64,000 bases of DNA from Lentzea sp. NBRC 105346 (GTDB lineage: Bacteria; Actinomycetota; Actinomycetes; Mycobacteriales; Pseudonocardiaceae). The number at the start of each line of letters is the position of its first letter. Positions within the stretch are counted from its first letter, which is position 1. The position numbers and the translations under genes were made by a program. This document shows positions 36,490 through 45,749 of the stretch, piece after piece. Where the stretch lies: assembly GCF_030269605.1 (NCBI RefSeq), contig NZ_BSTQ01000013.1:1-64000 (forward strand), given 5' to 3'. The notes beneath the pieces were generated by a model. It searched no databases, had not been told where the DNA came from, and worked only from the letters and a program-made list of their open reading frames with translations.

Positions 36490-37523
36490 CTGCTCATGAT
36501 GACCGGGGAATCGAGCGGTCCGTTGACCGGCACACCGGCAGGCAGCTGCGGCGTCTTGTTGGTCATCTCGAGCGCCGTGTACTTCTCCGACCGCACGACC
36601 GTCCCGGCGGGCAGGCCGGCCTGCGGCTCCAACAGCACGCGGCGCAGCTCGACCGCGGCCAGCGTGCGCGGATCGATCACCAGCTGCTGCTCGGTCACCT
36701 TGAACTGCTCGAACGGACCGGCCCCGAAGCCGAGCGTCGACGCGTCGACCTGGCGGACGCCGGGCAGGGTCTTCAGCAACGCGATGGCCGCGGCACGGGT
36801 CTCGCGGCGCACCGGCAGTGCGGGCAGCCGCGACACGCGGTCCAGGAGGCCGCGCTGCATGACCGACTCGTCGGACTTCTCGTCCCGCAGGATCTGCTCC
36901 ATCGCCTCGCGCAGCGCGGCCGGTTCACCGGGCAACGCGCGCAGCTGGTCGTAGTCCAGCGTGCGGCCACCGATCAGCTCGACCCCGTGGCTGTACCACC
37001 CGCTCACGGCCGGCTTCAGCGGACCGACCCGCAGCGAGAACCCCGAGGTGTCGACCATCGGCACCGTCTCGGGTTTCCCGGCCTGCTGCCACTTGGTGAC
37101 GTCGTCCGGTGTCCACGGACGTACTTGTCCGTTGAGCTGCTTGATCTCGGCGCCTCGCGCCTCGGGGCTGACGTCGACCCACCGCTCGCTGTCGGACTCG
37201 ACGACCATCACGTACGGGGCGTCGGCGGAACCGACCGGGACGAGCTTCAGCTCGTGCTGCGCGGCGTGCCAGTACCGGTCGGTGGCGGCCACCTCGACGT
37301 TGCTCGACGGCAGGACGACCAGCGTCCCAATGAGCAGCGCGACGGCGAACGACGCGGCCAGGATCGGCGCCGACCAGCGGCGGAACGACGCGGCGCCCAT
37401 CCAGCTGCGCGGCGGTTCGGGACGCGGCATGGACGTGATGCGGGTGAGGTCCAGCTCCATGCGCACGGGGTCGACCTCGGGCGCGGGCGGTTTCGCCTTC
37501 GCCAGCTCCTTCATCAGGTCCAC
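36486..37523 (-). CDS. CU044_5270 family membrane protein, likely anti-sigma partner
   Basis: Single-pass membrane protein of 345 aa. A short cytosolic N terminus (LMKELAKAKPPAPEVDPVR) leads to one span at about residues 50-70 (APILAASFAVALLIGTLVVL), then a ~270-residue extracytoplasmic domain. This layout and the upstream ECF sigma gene are typical of CU044_5270 proteins. The GTG at 37523 sits five nt behind gaaggag and overlaps the sigma gene by 10 nt; an internal ATG at 37514 has no such site. Acting as an anti-sigma or envelope sensor is inferred from context. Confidence 0.8.
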   Translation of the reverse strand: MDLMKELAKAKPPAPEVDPVRMELDLTRITSMPRPEPPRSWMGAASFRRWSAPILAASFAVALLIGTLVVLPSSNVEVAATDRYWHAAQHELKLVPVGSADAPYVMVVESDSERWVDVSPEARGAEIKQLNGQVRPWTPDDVTKWQQAGKPETVPMVDTSGFSLRVGPLKPAVSGWYSHGVELIGGRTLDYDQLRALPGEPAALREAMEQILRDEKSDESVMQRGLLDRVSRLPALPVRRETRAAAIALLKTLPGVRQVDASTLGFGAGPFEQFKVTEQQLVIDPRTLAAVELRRVLLEPQAGLPAGTVVRSEKYTALEMTNKTPQLPAGVPVNGPLDSPVIMSR

Positions 37524-37999
37524 GTCTTCTCCTTCGCAGCCACCCGCGGTCGGGACTGAGAGAAGGCACGCTTCAGCCGCCCGCGGGCGCGGTGCAGCCG
37601 GACGAAGAACGTCGCCGTGGAACAGTCGAGCACCTGTGCGGCCTCGGCCGAGGACAGCCCGTGCCACGCGACGAGCGTGAGCACCTCGCGGTCGCTTTCG
37701 GACAGTCCGTTCAGCGCGTCGAGCAGCTCGACGACCCCGGTGGAGTCGGGCTCGGCAACCTCGGGCAGTTCCTGCCACACCACCTCCCGGTGCGACTGGC
37801 GCACCAGGTTGCGGGCGATGCCGAGCAACCACGGCAGCGCGTTCGCCGGCATGTCGCCGAGCTTGCGCCACGCGATCGTGAAGGTCTCGCTGGTGACGTC
37901 CTCCGCGGGCGCGCGACCCACGCGGCTCGCCGCGTAGGCGAGCACGCGCGGGTAGCACTCCAGGTAGACGGCCTGGAACCGCTCGCGGTCGGTCGACAC
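37514..37999 (-). CDS. ECF RNA polymerase sigma factor
   Basis: Short sigma factor of 161 aa with only regions 2 and 4. Region 2 is FQAVYLECYPRVLAYAASRV, followed by PAEDVTSETFTIAWRKLGDM and LPWLLGIARNLVRQSHRE; region 4 is LSESDREVLTLVAWHGLSSA, then EAAQVLDCSTATFFVRLHRA. The start GTG at 37999 follows gaagggg; an in-frame GTG at 38020 lacks a ribosome-binding site. It heads a coupled operon with the CU044_5270 protein and a LysR regulator. The stimulus is unknown. Confidence 0.87.
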   Translation of the reverse strand: MSTDRERFQAVYLECYPRVLAYAASRVGRAPAEDVTSETFTIAWRKLGDMPANALPWLLGIARNLVRQSHREVVWQELPEVAEPDSTGVVELLDALNGLSESDREVLTLVAWHGLSSAEAAQVLDCSTATFFVRLHRARGRLKRAFSQSRPRVAAKEKTWT

Positions 38000-38067
38000 C
38001 CCCAGATCCCCTTCTCTCACCGGGTAGTGCGGTAAGAGTAGAAGTTCTTACAGCCCTGAGACGCGGG

Positions 38068-39245
<1,178 letters not shown>

Positions 39246-39246
<1 letters not shown>

Positions 39247-40277
39247 CAGGCTCCCGTCCAGTCGAGGATGACCTTGCCGCACTTGCCTTCGCGCGCGGTG
39301 GCGAACGCCTCCGCGTGCTGCGTGTAGTCGTACCGGTGGGTGATCACCGGCGAGAGGTCGAGTCCGCGCTGCAGCAGCACGGTCATCGAGTACCAGGTCT
39401 CGAACATCTCCCGGCCGTAGATCCCCTTGATGTGCAGCATCTTCAGCACGACGCTGCTCCAGTCGACGGGGAACTCCTCGGCGGGCAGGCCGAGCATCGC
39501 GATCCGGCCGCCGTGTGCCATGTTCGCGACCATCTCGCGCAGCGCGACCGGCTTGCCGGACATCTCCATGCCGACGTCGAAGCCCTCGGCCATGCCGAGC
39601 TCGGCCTGCGCGTCCGCGATCGTCTTGTCGCCGACGTTCACCGCGAGGTCGACGCCGACCTTGCGGGCCAGCTCCAGGCGGTGCTCGCTGATGTCGGTGA
39701 TCACGACGTTGCGCGCACCGGCGTGTTTCGCGACGGCCGCGGCCATGATGCCGATCGGACCGGCTCCGGTGATGATCACGTCCTCGCCGATCACCGGGAA
39801 GCTGAGCGCGGTGTGCACCGCGTTGCCGAACGGGTCGAAGATCGCGGCCACGTCCAGGTCGACCGGCGCGCGATGCACCCAGGTGTTCAGCTCGGGCAGC
39901 ACGACGTACTGCGCGAACGCGCCGTTGCTGTGCACGCCGAGGCCGCGCGTGTTCGCGCACAGGTGCCTGCGGCCGGCCTTGCAGTTGCGGCAGTGCCCGC
40001 AGACCAGGTGGCCCTCGCCGCTGACCAGGTCACCGACCTTCACGTCGGCGACGGACGCGCCGATCTCGACGACCTCGCCCACGAACTCGTGCCCCAGCAC
40101 GAGCGGCGGCTTGATGTTCGCCGCCGCCCAGTCGTCCCACGAGTCGATGTGCAGGTCGGTACCGCAGATCCCGGTGCGCAGGACGCGCACGACCACGTCG
40201 GTGGGGCCCGGCTTGGGGTCGGGGACGTCGGTGAGTTCGAGTCCCGGCCCGGCCGCGAGCTTGACCAGTGCCTTCAT
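39246..40277 (-). CDS. tdh: L-threonine 3-dehydrogenase
   Basis: Zinc-dependent medium-chain dehydrogenase of 343 aa that oxidises L-threonine to 2-amino-3-ketobutyrate with NAD+. The catalytic zinc site is seen in GICGTDLHI and GHEFVGEVVEIG, the structural zinc cysteines in CGHCRNCKAGRRHLC, and the NAD-binding motif in ITGAGPIGIMAAAVAKHAGA. The product is the substrate of the downstream kbl enzyme, so the pair converts threonine to glycine and acetyl-CoA. The 64-bp gap to the upstream gene holds its promoter or leader. Confidence 0.96.
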
Positions 40278-40341
40278 GCCCCGAAGTGTCGTCCCGCACC
40301 CTTGTGCAGTCCATCGGGACTTTCTGAAGGTGCTTGTTAGT

Positions 40342-40893
40342 TCACCTGAAAAGATGGCGCTTGCGCTTGACCAGCACCGACCCGGCGCGCACGGACCCCG
40401 TCAGCACGAAGTGCGGCGTGCCGTGGCCGTCGCCGACCTTGTCCTTCACGTCGCCCGCGGCCACCTCGACGGCGTCGTGGTTGCACGTCGCGCCCTCGGG
40501 GACGAGGAGCTTCACCGAACCCGCGGTGACGTTCAGCTCGATGTTCACCACCGGCGGCACGTCGGCCTCGGTGAAGTCGAGGTCGGTGGACCCCATCCGG
40601 TTGTTGATGACGAGCTCGGCCGGCACGGACCAGCGGCCCTTGCGCGTGGTCGTCGACATCGTGTTCTTCAGCTCGACGCGGCCCGCGGCGGGCATGATCT
40701 CGGTGTTGACCATGCCGGGCAGGTCGATGAGCACCGAGTTCAGGTCGGCGCGGGTGACTGCGGCCAGTGCGGTGTCCGTCCGCGCGGTGAACTCGTCGAG
40801 GGTGATCATCCCCCGGCCGACCGCCTTGTTCAGCAGGCTGACGACGTGCTCACGCTCCGCGTCGGACACGCGTAAGTCTCTGGGTTCGGTCAT
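40342..40893 (-). CDS. DUF1707 domain protein, LiaF-like C terminus
   Basis: Protein of 183 aa. Residues 1-52 are the DUF1707 domain (RVSDAEREHVVSLLNKAVGR, then GMITLDEFTARTDTALAAVT), common in actinobacteria and of unknown function. The C-terminal part is beta-rich, with STDLDFTEADVPPVVNIELN and VTAGSVKLLVPEGATC as in LiaF/cell-wall-active antibiotic response proteins. The ATG at 40893 overlaps the response regulator stop (ATGA). It may be an output or modulator of the two-component system; that is inference. Confidence 0.82.
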   Translation of the reverse strand: MTEPRDLRVSDAEREHVVSLLNKAVGRGMITLDEFTARTDTALAAVTRADLNSVLIDLPGMVNTEIMPAAGRVELKNTMSTTTRKGRWSVPAELVINNRMGSTDLDFTEADVPPVVNIELNVTAGSVKLLVPEGATCNHDAVEVAAGDVKDKVGDGHGTPHFVLTGSVRAGSVLVKRKRHLFR

Positions 40894-41552
40894 CGTTCTG
40901 CCTCCGGTTCGCTGTCGAGACCGTGTTCTATTGCATAACGTGCGAGCTCCACCCGGTTGTGCAGTTGAAGTTTGCGCAAAGTCGATTGAACGTGGTTTTC
41001 GACCGTCCGGTGCGAGATGACCAGGCGGTTCGCGATCTGCCGCGCGGTGAGTCCCTTGGCGACGAGCCGCAGCACCTCGGTCTCCCGCTCGGTGAGCTGC
41101 GGCTTGTCCTCGGCGTCGTCCGGGGCCGCGGCCATTCGTCGGTACTCGCCGAGCACCAGGCCGGCGAGCCCCGCGGTGAACACAGCGTCGCCCGCGGCCG
41201 TCCGGTTCACGGCTTCGACGAGCTCCTCGGCGGAAGCCGACTTCACCAGGTAACCGGACGCGCCCGCCTTCACGGCCTGCAGCACGTCGTCGTGCTCGCC
41301 GCTCGCGGATAGCACGAGCACCCTGGTCTCCGGCAGCTCGCCGGTGATCATCAACGTCGCGTCGACACCCGACAGTTCGCCGAGGTTGAGGTCCATGAGC
41401 ACCACGTTCGGCCGCACGGCCTTCGCGATCCGGACCGCGGACGCCGCGTCGCCGGCCGTCGCGACGACCTCGAAACCGCGTTCGGTCAGGTCCCTCGCGA
41501 CGCCCTCGCGCCACATCGGGTGGTCGTCGACGACCATCACCGAAACCGTCAC
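40890..41552 (-). CDS. NarL/FixJ-family response regulator
   Basis: Two-component response regulator of 220 aa. The receiver domain has VVDDHP (Asp9, Asp10), the phosphoacceptor Asp54 in VVLMDLNLG and the conserved Lys in GYLVKSAS. The C-terminal LuxR-type HTH reads QLTERETEVLRLVAKGLTAR and QIANRLVISHRTVENHVQST. The GTG at 41552 overlaps the kinase stop by 4 nt (GTGA). It pairs with the histidine kinase upstream; the arrangement kinase-regulator-DUF1707 resembles the MacS/MacR system of Streptomyces, inferred by family. Confidence 0.92.
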   Translation of the reverse strand: MTVSVMVVDDHPMWREGVARDLTERGFEVVATAGDAASAVRIAKAVRPNVVLMDLNLGELSGVDATLMITGELPETRVLVLSASGEHDDVLQAVKAGASGYLVKSASAEELVEAVNRTAAGDAVFTAGLAGLVLGEYRRMAAAPDDAEDKPQLTERETEVLRLVAKGLTARQIANRLVISHRTVENHVQSTLRKLQLHNRVELARYAIEHGLDSEPEAER

Positions 41553-42709
41553 GTGAGCGCCCCTTTCCTGAACACCCGAACCTCCCACTCCGTGCCCTCG
41601 CCGGGCCCGGTCTGGAGCTCGAGCGTGCCGCCGAGCGAGGCCACCCGGCCCCTGATCGACTGCGCGATGCCCATCCGTCCCTCCGCCTCGGCGTCGGCGA
41701 TCCGGCCGTCCGGAATTCCAGGTCCATCGTCCCGGACACTCAGCACGACCTCGTCGCCGAGGTCCTCCAACAGCACCCACGCGCGGGCTTCAGAGCCTGC
41801 GTGCTTGTCCACATTGGACAACGCCTCGCGCACGAGCGACGTCAGCTCGGTCGCGACACCGGACTTCATCATCACCTGTGTGGCCGGTGTGGACACCTGG
41901 ACCTTGGGCGTGGCCAGCAACTGCAGACCCGGTCGCAGATCCACCTCGCCGTCCACAGTGGACTCGGTCGGTGCCGCCGCGACCAGCGCGCGCAACGCGA
42001 CCTCCTGCTCACCGGCCATCTGGGCCAGCTCGGCGGCCTCGCCACCGACCTCGAGCCCACGCTTGCGAACGCGCGCGAGCACCTGCAGCACGCTGTCGTG
42101 AATCGACCGGGCGAGCCGCTCGCGTTCGGCGGTGGCGGCCTCGGTGCGCAACGCCTGCGCCAGCCGAACCGCGGACAGCCGCGCGGTAGTGGCGGCCATG
42201 CCCACGACGAGGCCGGCGCCGGCGAGCAGCGTGATGTCGCGCATCAGGTCGACGCTCATCTGCCCCTTGGAGAGATATGTCGACAAGCCGACCACGAGAC
42301 CGCCGGTGAACCCCCACCGCTTACCGCCGACAACGCCCGCGGCGACGGCGGCCACGCTGGCCCAGATCGTCGTGATCAGCGGCGTGTTCCACTCGAGCAG
42401 CTGCTTGTCGCTCAGGATCAGCGGCGACAACGACATCAACCCGCAGGTCAGGAGCAGGTCGACTATCACGATCCAGTGCTTGCGACCCTTGTCCGTGCTG
42501 TAGAGGCGACTCGTCACAGCGGACCACACCGCCATCGCGCCCAGCACGGTCCACGCCAGCCACGCACGTTCGTACTCGTCCTGCTGGACGATCACCGCGC
42601 CGGCGGCGAAGAGGAATGTGACTATGCGTAGCGCCACCACCCCGCGCCACAGGGGCGCGACGGGGTCGTCGATCACCTTGGTCCCCGGAACGGCAGGCTC
42701 AGCAGGCAC
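41549..42709 (-). CDS. MacS-family sensor histidine kinase
   Basis: Membrane sensor kinase of 386 aa. The N-terminal half holds about six hydrophobic spans in a DUF5931-type sensor region (VALRIVTFLFAAGAVIVQQ, WAVTVLGAM-like and VAAVAAGVVGGKRWGF segments). The HisKA_3 domain carries the phospho-accepting His in RLARSIHDSVLQVLARV, and the ATPase domain shows VREALSNVDKHAG and VRDDGPGIPDGR. GTG at 42709 follows aaggag with six nt spacing; a longer frame upstream has no start signal. It begins the kinase-regulator-DUF1707 operon and is divergent from the GGDEF gene. Confidence 0.9.
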   Translation of the reverse strand: MPAEPAVPGTKVIDDPVAPLWRGVVALRIVTFLFAAGAVIVQQDEYERAWLAWTVLGAMAVWSAVTSRLYSTDKGRKHWIVIVDLLLTCGLMSLSPLILSDKQLLEWNTPLITTIWASVAAVAAGVVGGKRWGFTGGLVVGLSTYLSKGQMSVDLMRDITLLAGAGLVVGMAATTARLSAVRLAQALRTEAATAERERLARSIHDSVLQVLARVRKRGLEVGGEAAELAQMAGEQEVALRALVAAAPTESTVDGEVDLRPGLQLLATPKVQVSTPATQVMMKSGVATELTSLVREALSNVDKHAGSEARAWVLLEDLGDEVVLSVRDDGPGIPDGRIADAEAEGRMGIAQSIRGRVASLGGTLELQTGPGEGTEWEVRVFRKGALT

Positions 42710-42848
42710 TGTGTGCTCCTTTCGGACACCATCCTGCCGCGTGAACGTGTGCTGACTAACCCCCAGGTGGCCGTCTTCTGCCGAACGGCCGAATGTGCGA
42801 CGCTTGCGCGGTCCGGTGAGCGCTCCCGTTTCCGGGGGAGGGCAGAGA

Positions 42849-44045
42849 GTGCGCGACTGGCCATTGTGGACGTTGCGCACGCCCGCGCTGTGCTACTGGC
42901 TCGTCATCGACGCACTCGCACTGGCCGTCATCAGCTACGTCATCGCGGCCTCCGCGACCCCCACGCCCAGCGAGGTGGGCCGGTTCGCCGCCATCGCGGG
43001 CACCGCCGGTGCCGTGATCATCGGCAGCTCGATCTACAGCCACCGCCTGCGTGAAACCGAGCGCAACCCGTGGGCCGCGCACCTCTGCTACCTGACCGCG
43101 GGCATCTGCGCGCTACCGCCGAACCTGCTGGTCCTGCTGCTGTTCGGCCCGGCCCTGCACTGCGTCCTGGCGCAACGCCCGGAGACCTACCGCTGGATCT
43201 TCACGCTGTCGGCGACCGCGCTAGCGATCTTCGGCACCCGCTACCTCATCGGCTGGGCACACCCGATGATGGAAATCGGGATCATGCTCTGTGGTGCCGT
43301 GGTCGTCCTCGTGATCCGCGCGGGCCTGATCGCACTCGGCCTGAAGCTCCGCCGCCCCTCCGCGACGTTCGAGGAGAACGTCGGCGAGCCGATCGACGCC
43401 GTACTCGGCATCGTCGCCGTGAGCCTCGGTGGCCTGATGGGCTGCGTGGTGATGAACAACCCCGTGCACGCCCTGATCGCGGCCCCGTCGATGGCCCTGC
43501 TCGAACGCGCCGCGCAGCTCCCCCAGTGGCGCCGCTCAGCCCAGCGCGACGCGAAGACCGGCCTCGCCAACGCCGTGCACTGGGACAGCCGCGCCCGCTA
43601 CGAACTCGCCAAGGGCCGCTCGCGCACCCGTCCCATGGCCGTGATGCTGCTGGACCTCGACCACTTCAAACGGGTCAACGACGAGGTCGGCCACCTCGCC
43701 GGCGACGCCGCGCTCGGCGCCATCGCTCTGCTGCTCAGCGCCACCGTGCGCCGGGGCGACCTGGTCGGGCGCTTCGGCGGCGAGGAGTTCGTCGTCCTGC
43801 TCCCCGAGGCCGAACCCGACGAGGCCGAGGGCGTCGCGGAACGCGTCCGGCAGGCCGTTGCGGCCCTGTGCGTCCCGACGATGGCCACTGACGGCCGCCC
43901 GCACGAGCTGAGTGGGCTGACCGTCAGCATCGGGGTCGCCACGACCGAGCGGTTCGGGTATGAGCTGCCCGATCTGCTGGTGGCGGCCGACGCCGCGCTG
44001 CTGGCGGCGAAGGGGTTCGGCCGCAACCTGGTCGAGATGGCCTGA
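42849..44045 (+). CDS. Diguanylate cyclase with membrane sensor region
   Basis: Makes cyclic di-GMP from two GTP. 398 aa: about eight hydrophobic spans in residues 15-245, then a GGDEF domain (about 255-395). The active-site motif is GGEEF at 310-314. An intact inhibitory I-site RxxD (RRGD, 301-304) lies five residues upstream. Metal and substrate residues DLDHFKRVNDEVGHLAGD are present, so the enzyme should be active and product-inhibited. Start GTG at 42849 behind gggggaggg. The last five codons lie in the first unit of a 30-33 bp tandem repeat that continues past the stop, so the C terminus may be recent. Confidence 0.9.
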   Translation: MRDWPLWTLRTPALCYWLVIDALALAVISYVIAASATPTPSEVGRFAAIAGTAGAVIIGSSIYSHRLRETERNPWAAHLCYLTAGICALPPNLLVLLLFGPALHCVLAQRPETYRWIFTLSATALAIFGTRYLIGWAHPMMEIGIMLCGAVVVLVIRAGLIALGLKLRRPSATFEENVGEPIDAVLGIVAVSLGGLMGCVVMNNPVHALIAAPSMALLERAAQLPQWRRSAQRDAKTGLANAVHWDSRARYELAKGRSRTRPMAVMLLDLDHFKRVNDEVGHLAGDAALGAIALLLSATVRRGDLVGRFGGEEFVVLLPEAEPDEAEGVAERVRQAVAALCVPTMATDGRPHELSGLTVSIGVATTERFGYELPDLLVAADAALLAAKGFGRNLVEMA

Positions 44046-44375
44046 CCCGGCTGCCACCTGGTCAAGATGGCCTGCCCCCTCGGCTGCCACGTGGTCGAAA
44101 CCGCGTTCCCCGCGGTCGCACGAGCAACCGCGCCGCCTGCGGTCACACCAGCAACCGCGCCGCCTGTCCCCTGGGCCTCCGGCTAGCACCTCCGCTGCCG
44201 GATTCGCCCGCACCTCGCAGCTGCCGCGCCGCCTGCGATCGCTCGTCCCGCTCCGGCTGCCGGATCCGCTCCTGCCACCCGGCTGCCACATCGCCCGCGG
44301 CCGCTCGTCCCGCTCCGGCTGCCGCATCCGCCCTGCCACCCGACTGCCACATCGCATGTGGTCGCTCGTGTGCCC
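44026..44375. repeat. Mosaic of degenerate tandem repeats
   Basis: Three repeat families follow each other. A 30-33 bp unit (acctggtcRagatggcctg...ctgcc) at 44026-44055 and 44056-44088 has a partial third copy. A 27-bp unit (gcggtcRcac...ccgcgccgcct) occurs at 44112-44138 and 44139-44165. A 61-62 bp unit begins at 44240, 44302 and, partially, 44363 (cgctcgtcccgctccggctg). The rest of the gap, to 44509, has no recognisable gene; gtctgaca occurs twice, near 44412 and 44496. Confidence 0.75.
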
Positions 44376-44509
44376 GCGCGCTTCCTTATGCGCTCAAAGC
44401 GTACCGCCGCGGTCTGACAATTTTCCGGCTCCGCCCCTGGTCGCCGATTTATCGGTGTTCGACTTTTTCAAGTTCCCACGACCGAGGGTAGAGACGAGGT
44501 CTGACACTC

Positions 44510-45670
44510 CTAAGACTCCCCGAGCTCCTCCACCCGCTCACTCGTATCGTCCGAAGGCGCGGTATCCGCGGGTTTCAGCACGTCGATCTGCCGAGGATCG
44601 ACGTTGGCATCGGACTCCGACACCAGCGACCGGATCCCGGAGTTCAGCACCGCCAGCAGCGGCACCGCCAGCAGCGCCCCCGCGATCCCACCCACGACCA
44701 ACCCGGCGGCGATCGCCAGCACGACGGCCAGCGGGTGCAGCTTCACCGCACGGCCGAGCAGCAGCGGCTGCAGCACGTGCGACTCGAGCTGCATCACGCC
44801 GATCAGCACGGCGAGCACGATCAGTGCGGCCAGCGGCCCCTTGGCGACCAGGGCGATCAACACGGCCACCGCACCGGTCACCACGGCACCGATGATCGGG
44901 ATGAACGCGCCGAGGAACACCAGGGTGGACAGCGGCACGACCAGCGGCACGCCGATGATCGCCAGACCGATGCCGACACCGACGGCGTCGACCACGGCGA
45001 CCGCGGCCGTCGCGCGCACATAGGAAACGAGTGACGCGAAGCCGCGACGGCCGGCGACGTCGGCGCGGTCCCGGACGTCACCAGGAACCGCCCGCATCAT
45101 GAAGCGCCAGATGCCGTCGCCGTCGTGCAGGAAGAAGATCAGCGTGAACAGGGCGAGCAGGAAACCGGTGAGCGCCTCGCCGATGGTCGCGAACGTGGTC
45201 AGCGCGCCGGACGTGATCGCGGACTGGTTCTCCTTGATGGTCTTCACGACGTTGTCGAGGTAGCTCTGCAGCTGTACGTCGCTGAGCTGCAGCGGGCCGT
45301 CGTGCAGCCACTTCTGGATCTGGTCCAGCGAGGCCGCCACCTGCGTCTGCAGTTCCGGCAGACCACGGGTGAACTCGGTGATGACGAACGTCAGCACGCC
45401 GCCGACGATCCCCAGCCCGCCGATCAGCACGATCGTGGTCGCGACACCGCGCGGCACGCGCCAGTCGGTCAGCTGTTGCACCGCCGGGGACAGCAGTGCC
45501 GCGAGCAGCAACGCGATCGCGACCGGGATCACGATCGTCGCCAGGTACCCGAGCACGTACGCCACCACGTACAACGCCGCGATGACGACCACAAAACGCC
45601 AGCTCAACGCGGCACTGACGCGCAGCAGCCGCGGAACCCTGTTGCTGATGTCCGAATCCGTCGCGCTCAC
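44510..45670 (-). CDS. AI-2E family transporter-like membrane protein
   Basis: Membrane protein of 386 aa (UPF0118). It has two or three N-terminal spans, a ~90-residue amphipathic region (TRGLPELQTQVAASLDQIQK), and a C-terminal block of spans with the family's PLVVPLSTLVFLGAFIPIIG and GVMQLESHVLQPLLLGRAVK. The C-terminal tail is acidic. Named for E. coli TqsA, but most members are ion antiporters or of unknown substrate, so AI-2 transport should not be assumed. Divergent from the beta-solenoid gene, 79 bp apart. Confidence 0.88.
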   Translation of the reverse strand: MSATDSDISNRVPRLLRVSAALSWRFVVVIAALYVVAYVLGYLATIVIPVAIALLLAALLSPAVQQLTDWRVPRGVATTIVLIGGLGIVGGVLTFVITEFTRGLPELQTQVAASLDQIQKWLHDGPLQLSDVQLQSYLDNVVKTIKENQSAITSGALTTFATIGEALTGFLLALFTLIFFLHDGDGIWRFMMRAVPGDVRDRADVAGRRGFASLVSYVRATAAVAVVDAVGVGIGLAIIGVPLVVPLSTLVFLGAFIPIIGAVVTGAVAVLIALVAKGPLAALIVLAVLIGVMQLESHVLQPLLLGRAVKLHPLAVVLAIAAGLVVGGIAGALLAVPLLAVLNSGIRSLVSESDANVDPRQIDVLKPADTAPSDDTSERVEELGES

Positions 45671-45749
45671 GCGATCACCGTAACCGTTGAACCACTGGCC
45701 AACGTGGTTGTCGGGATGATCGGATTAAGGAGCCATGGGGGGAGGGACC

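Noticed and set aside
41805..41813. Isolated perfect DnaA box TTGTCCACA
   Set aside because: A single copy within the histidine kinase coding sequence, without a cluster or promoter context.
44026..44375. CRISPR array
   Set aside because: Repeats differ in length between blocks (27, 30-33, 61-62 bp), have no unique spacers of constant size, and no cas genes are nearby.
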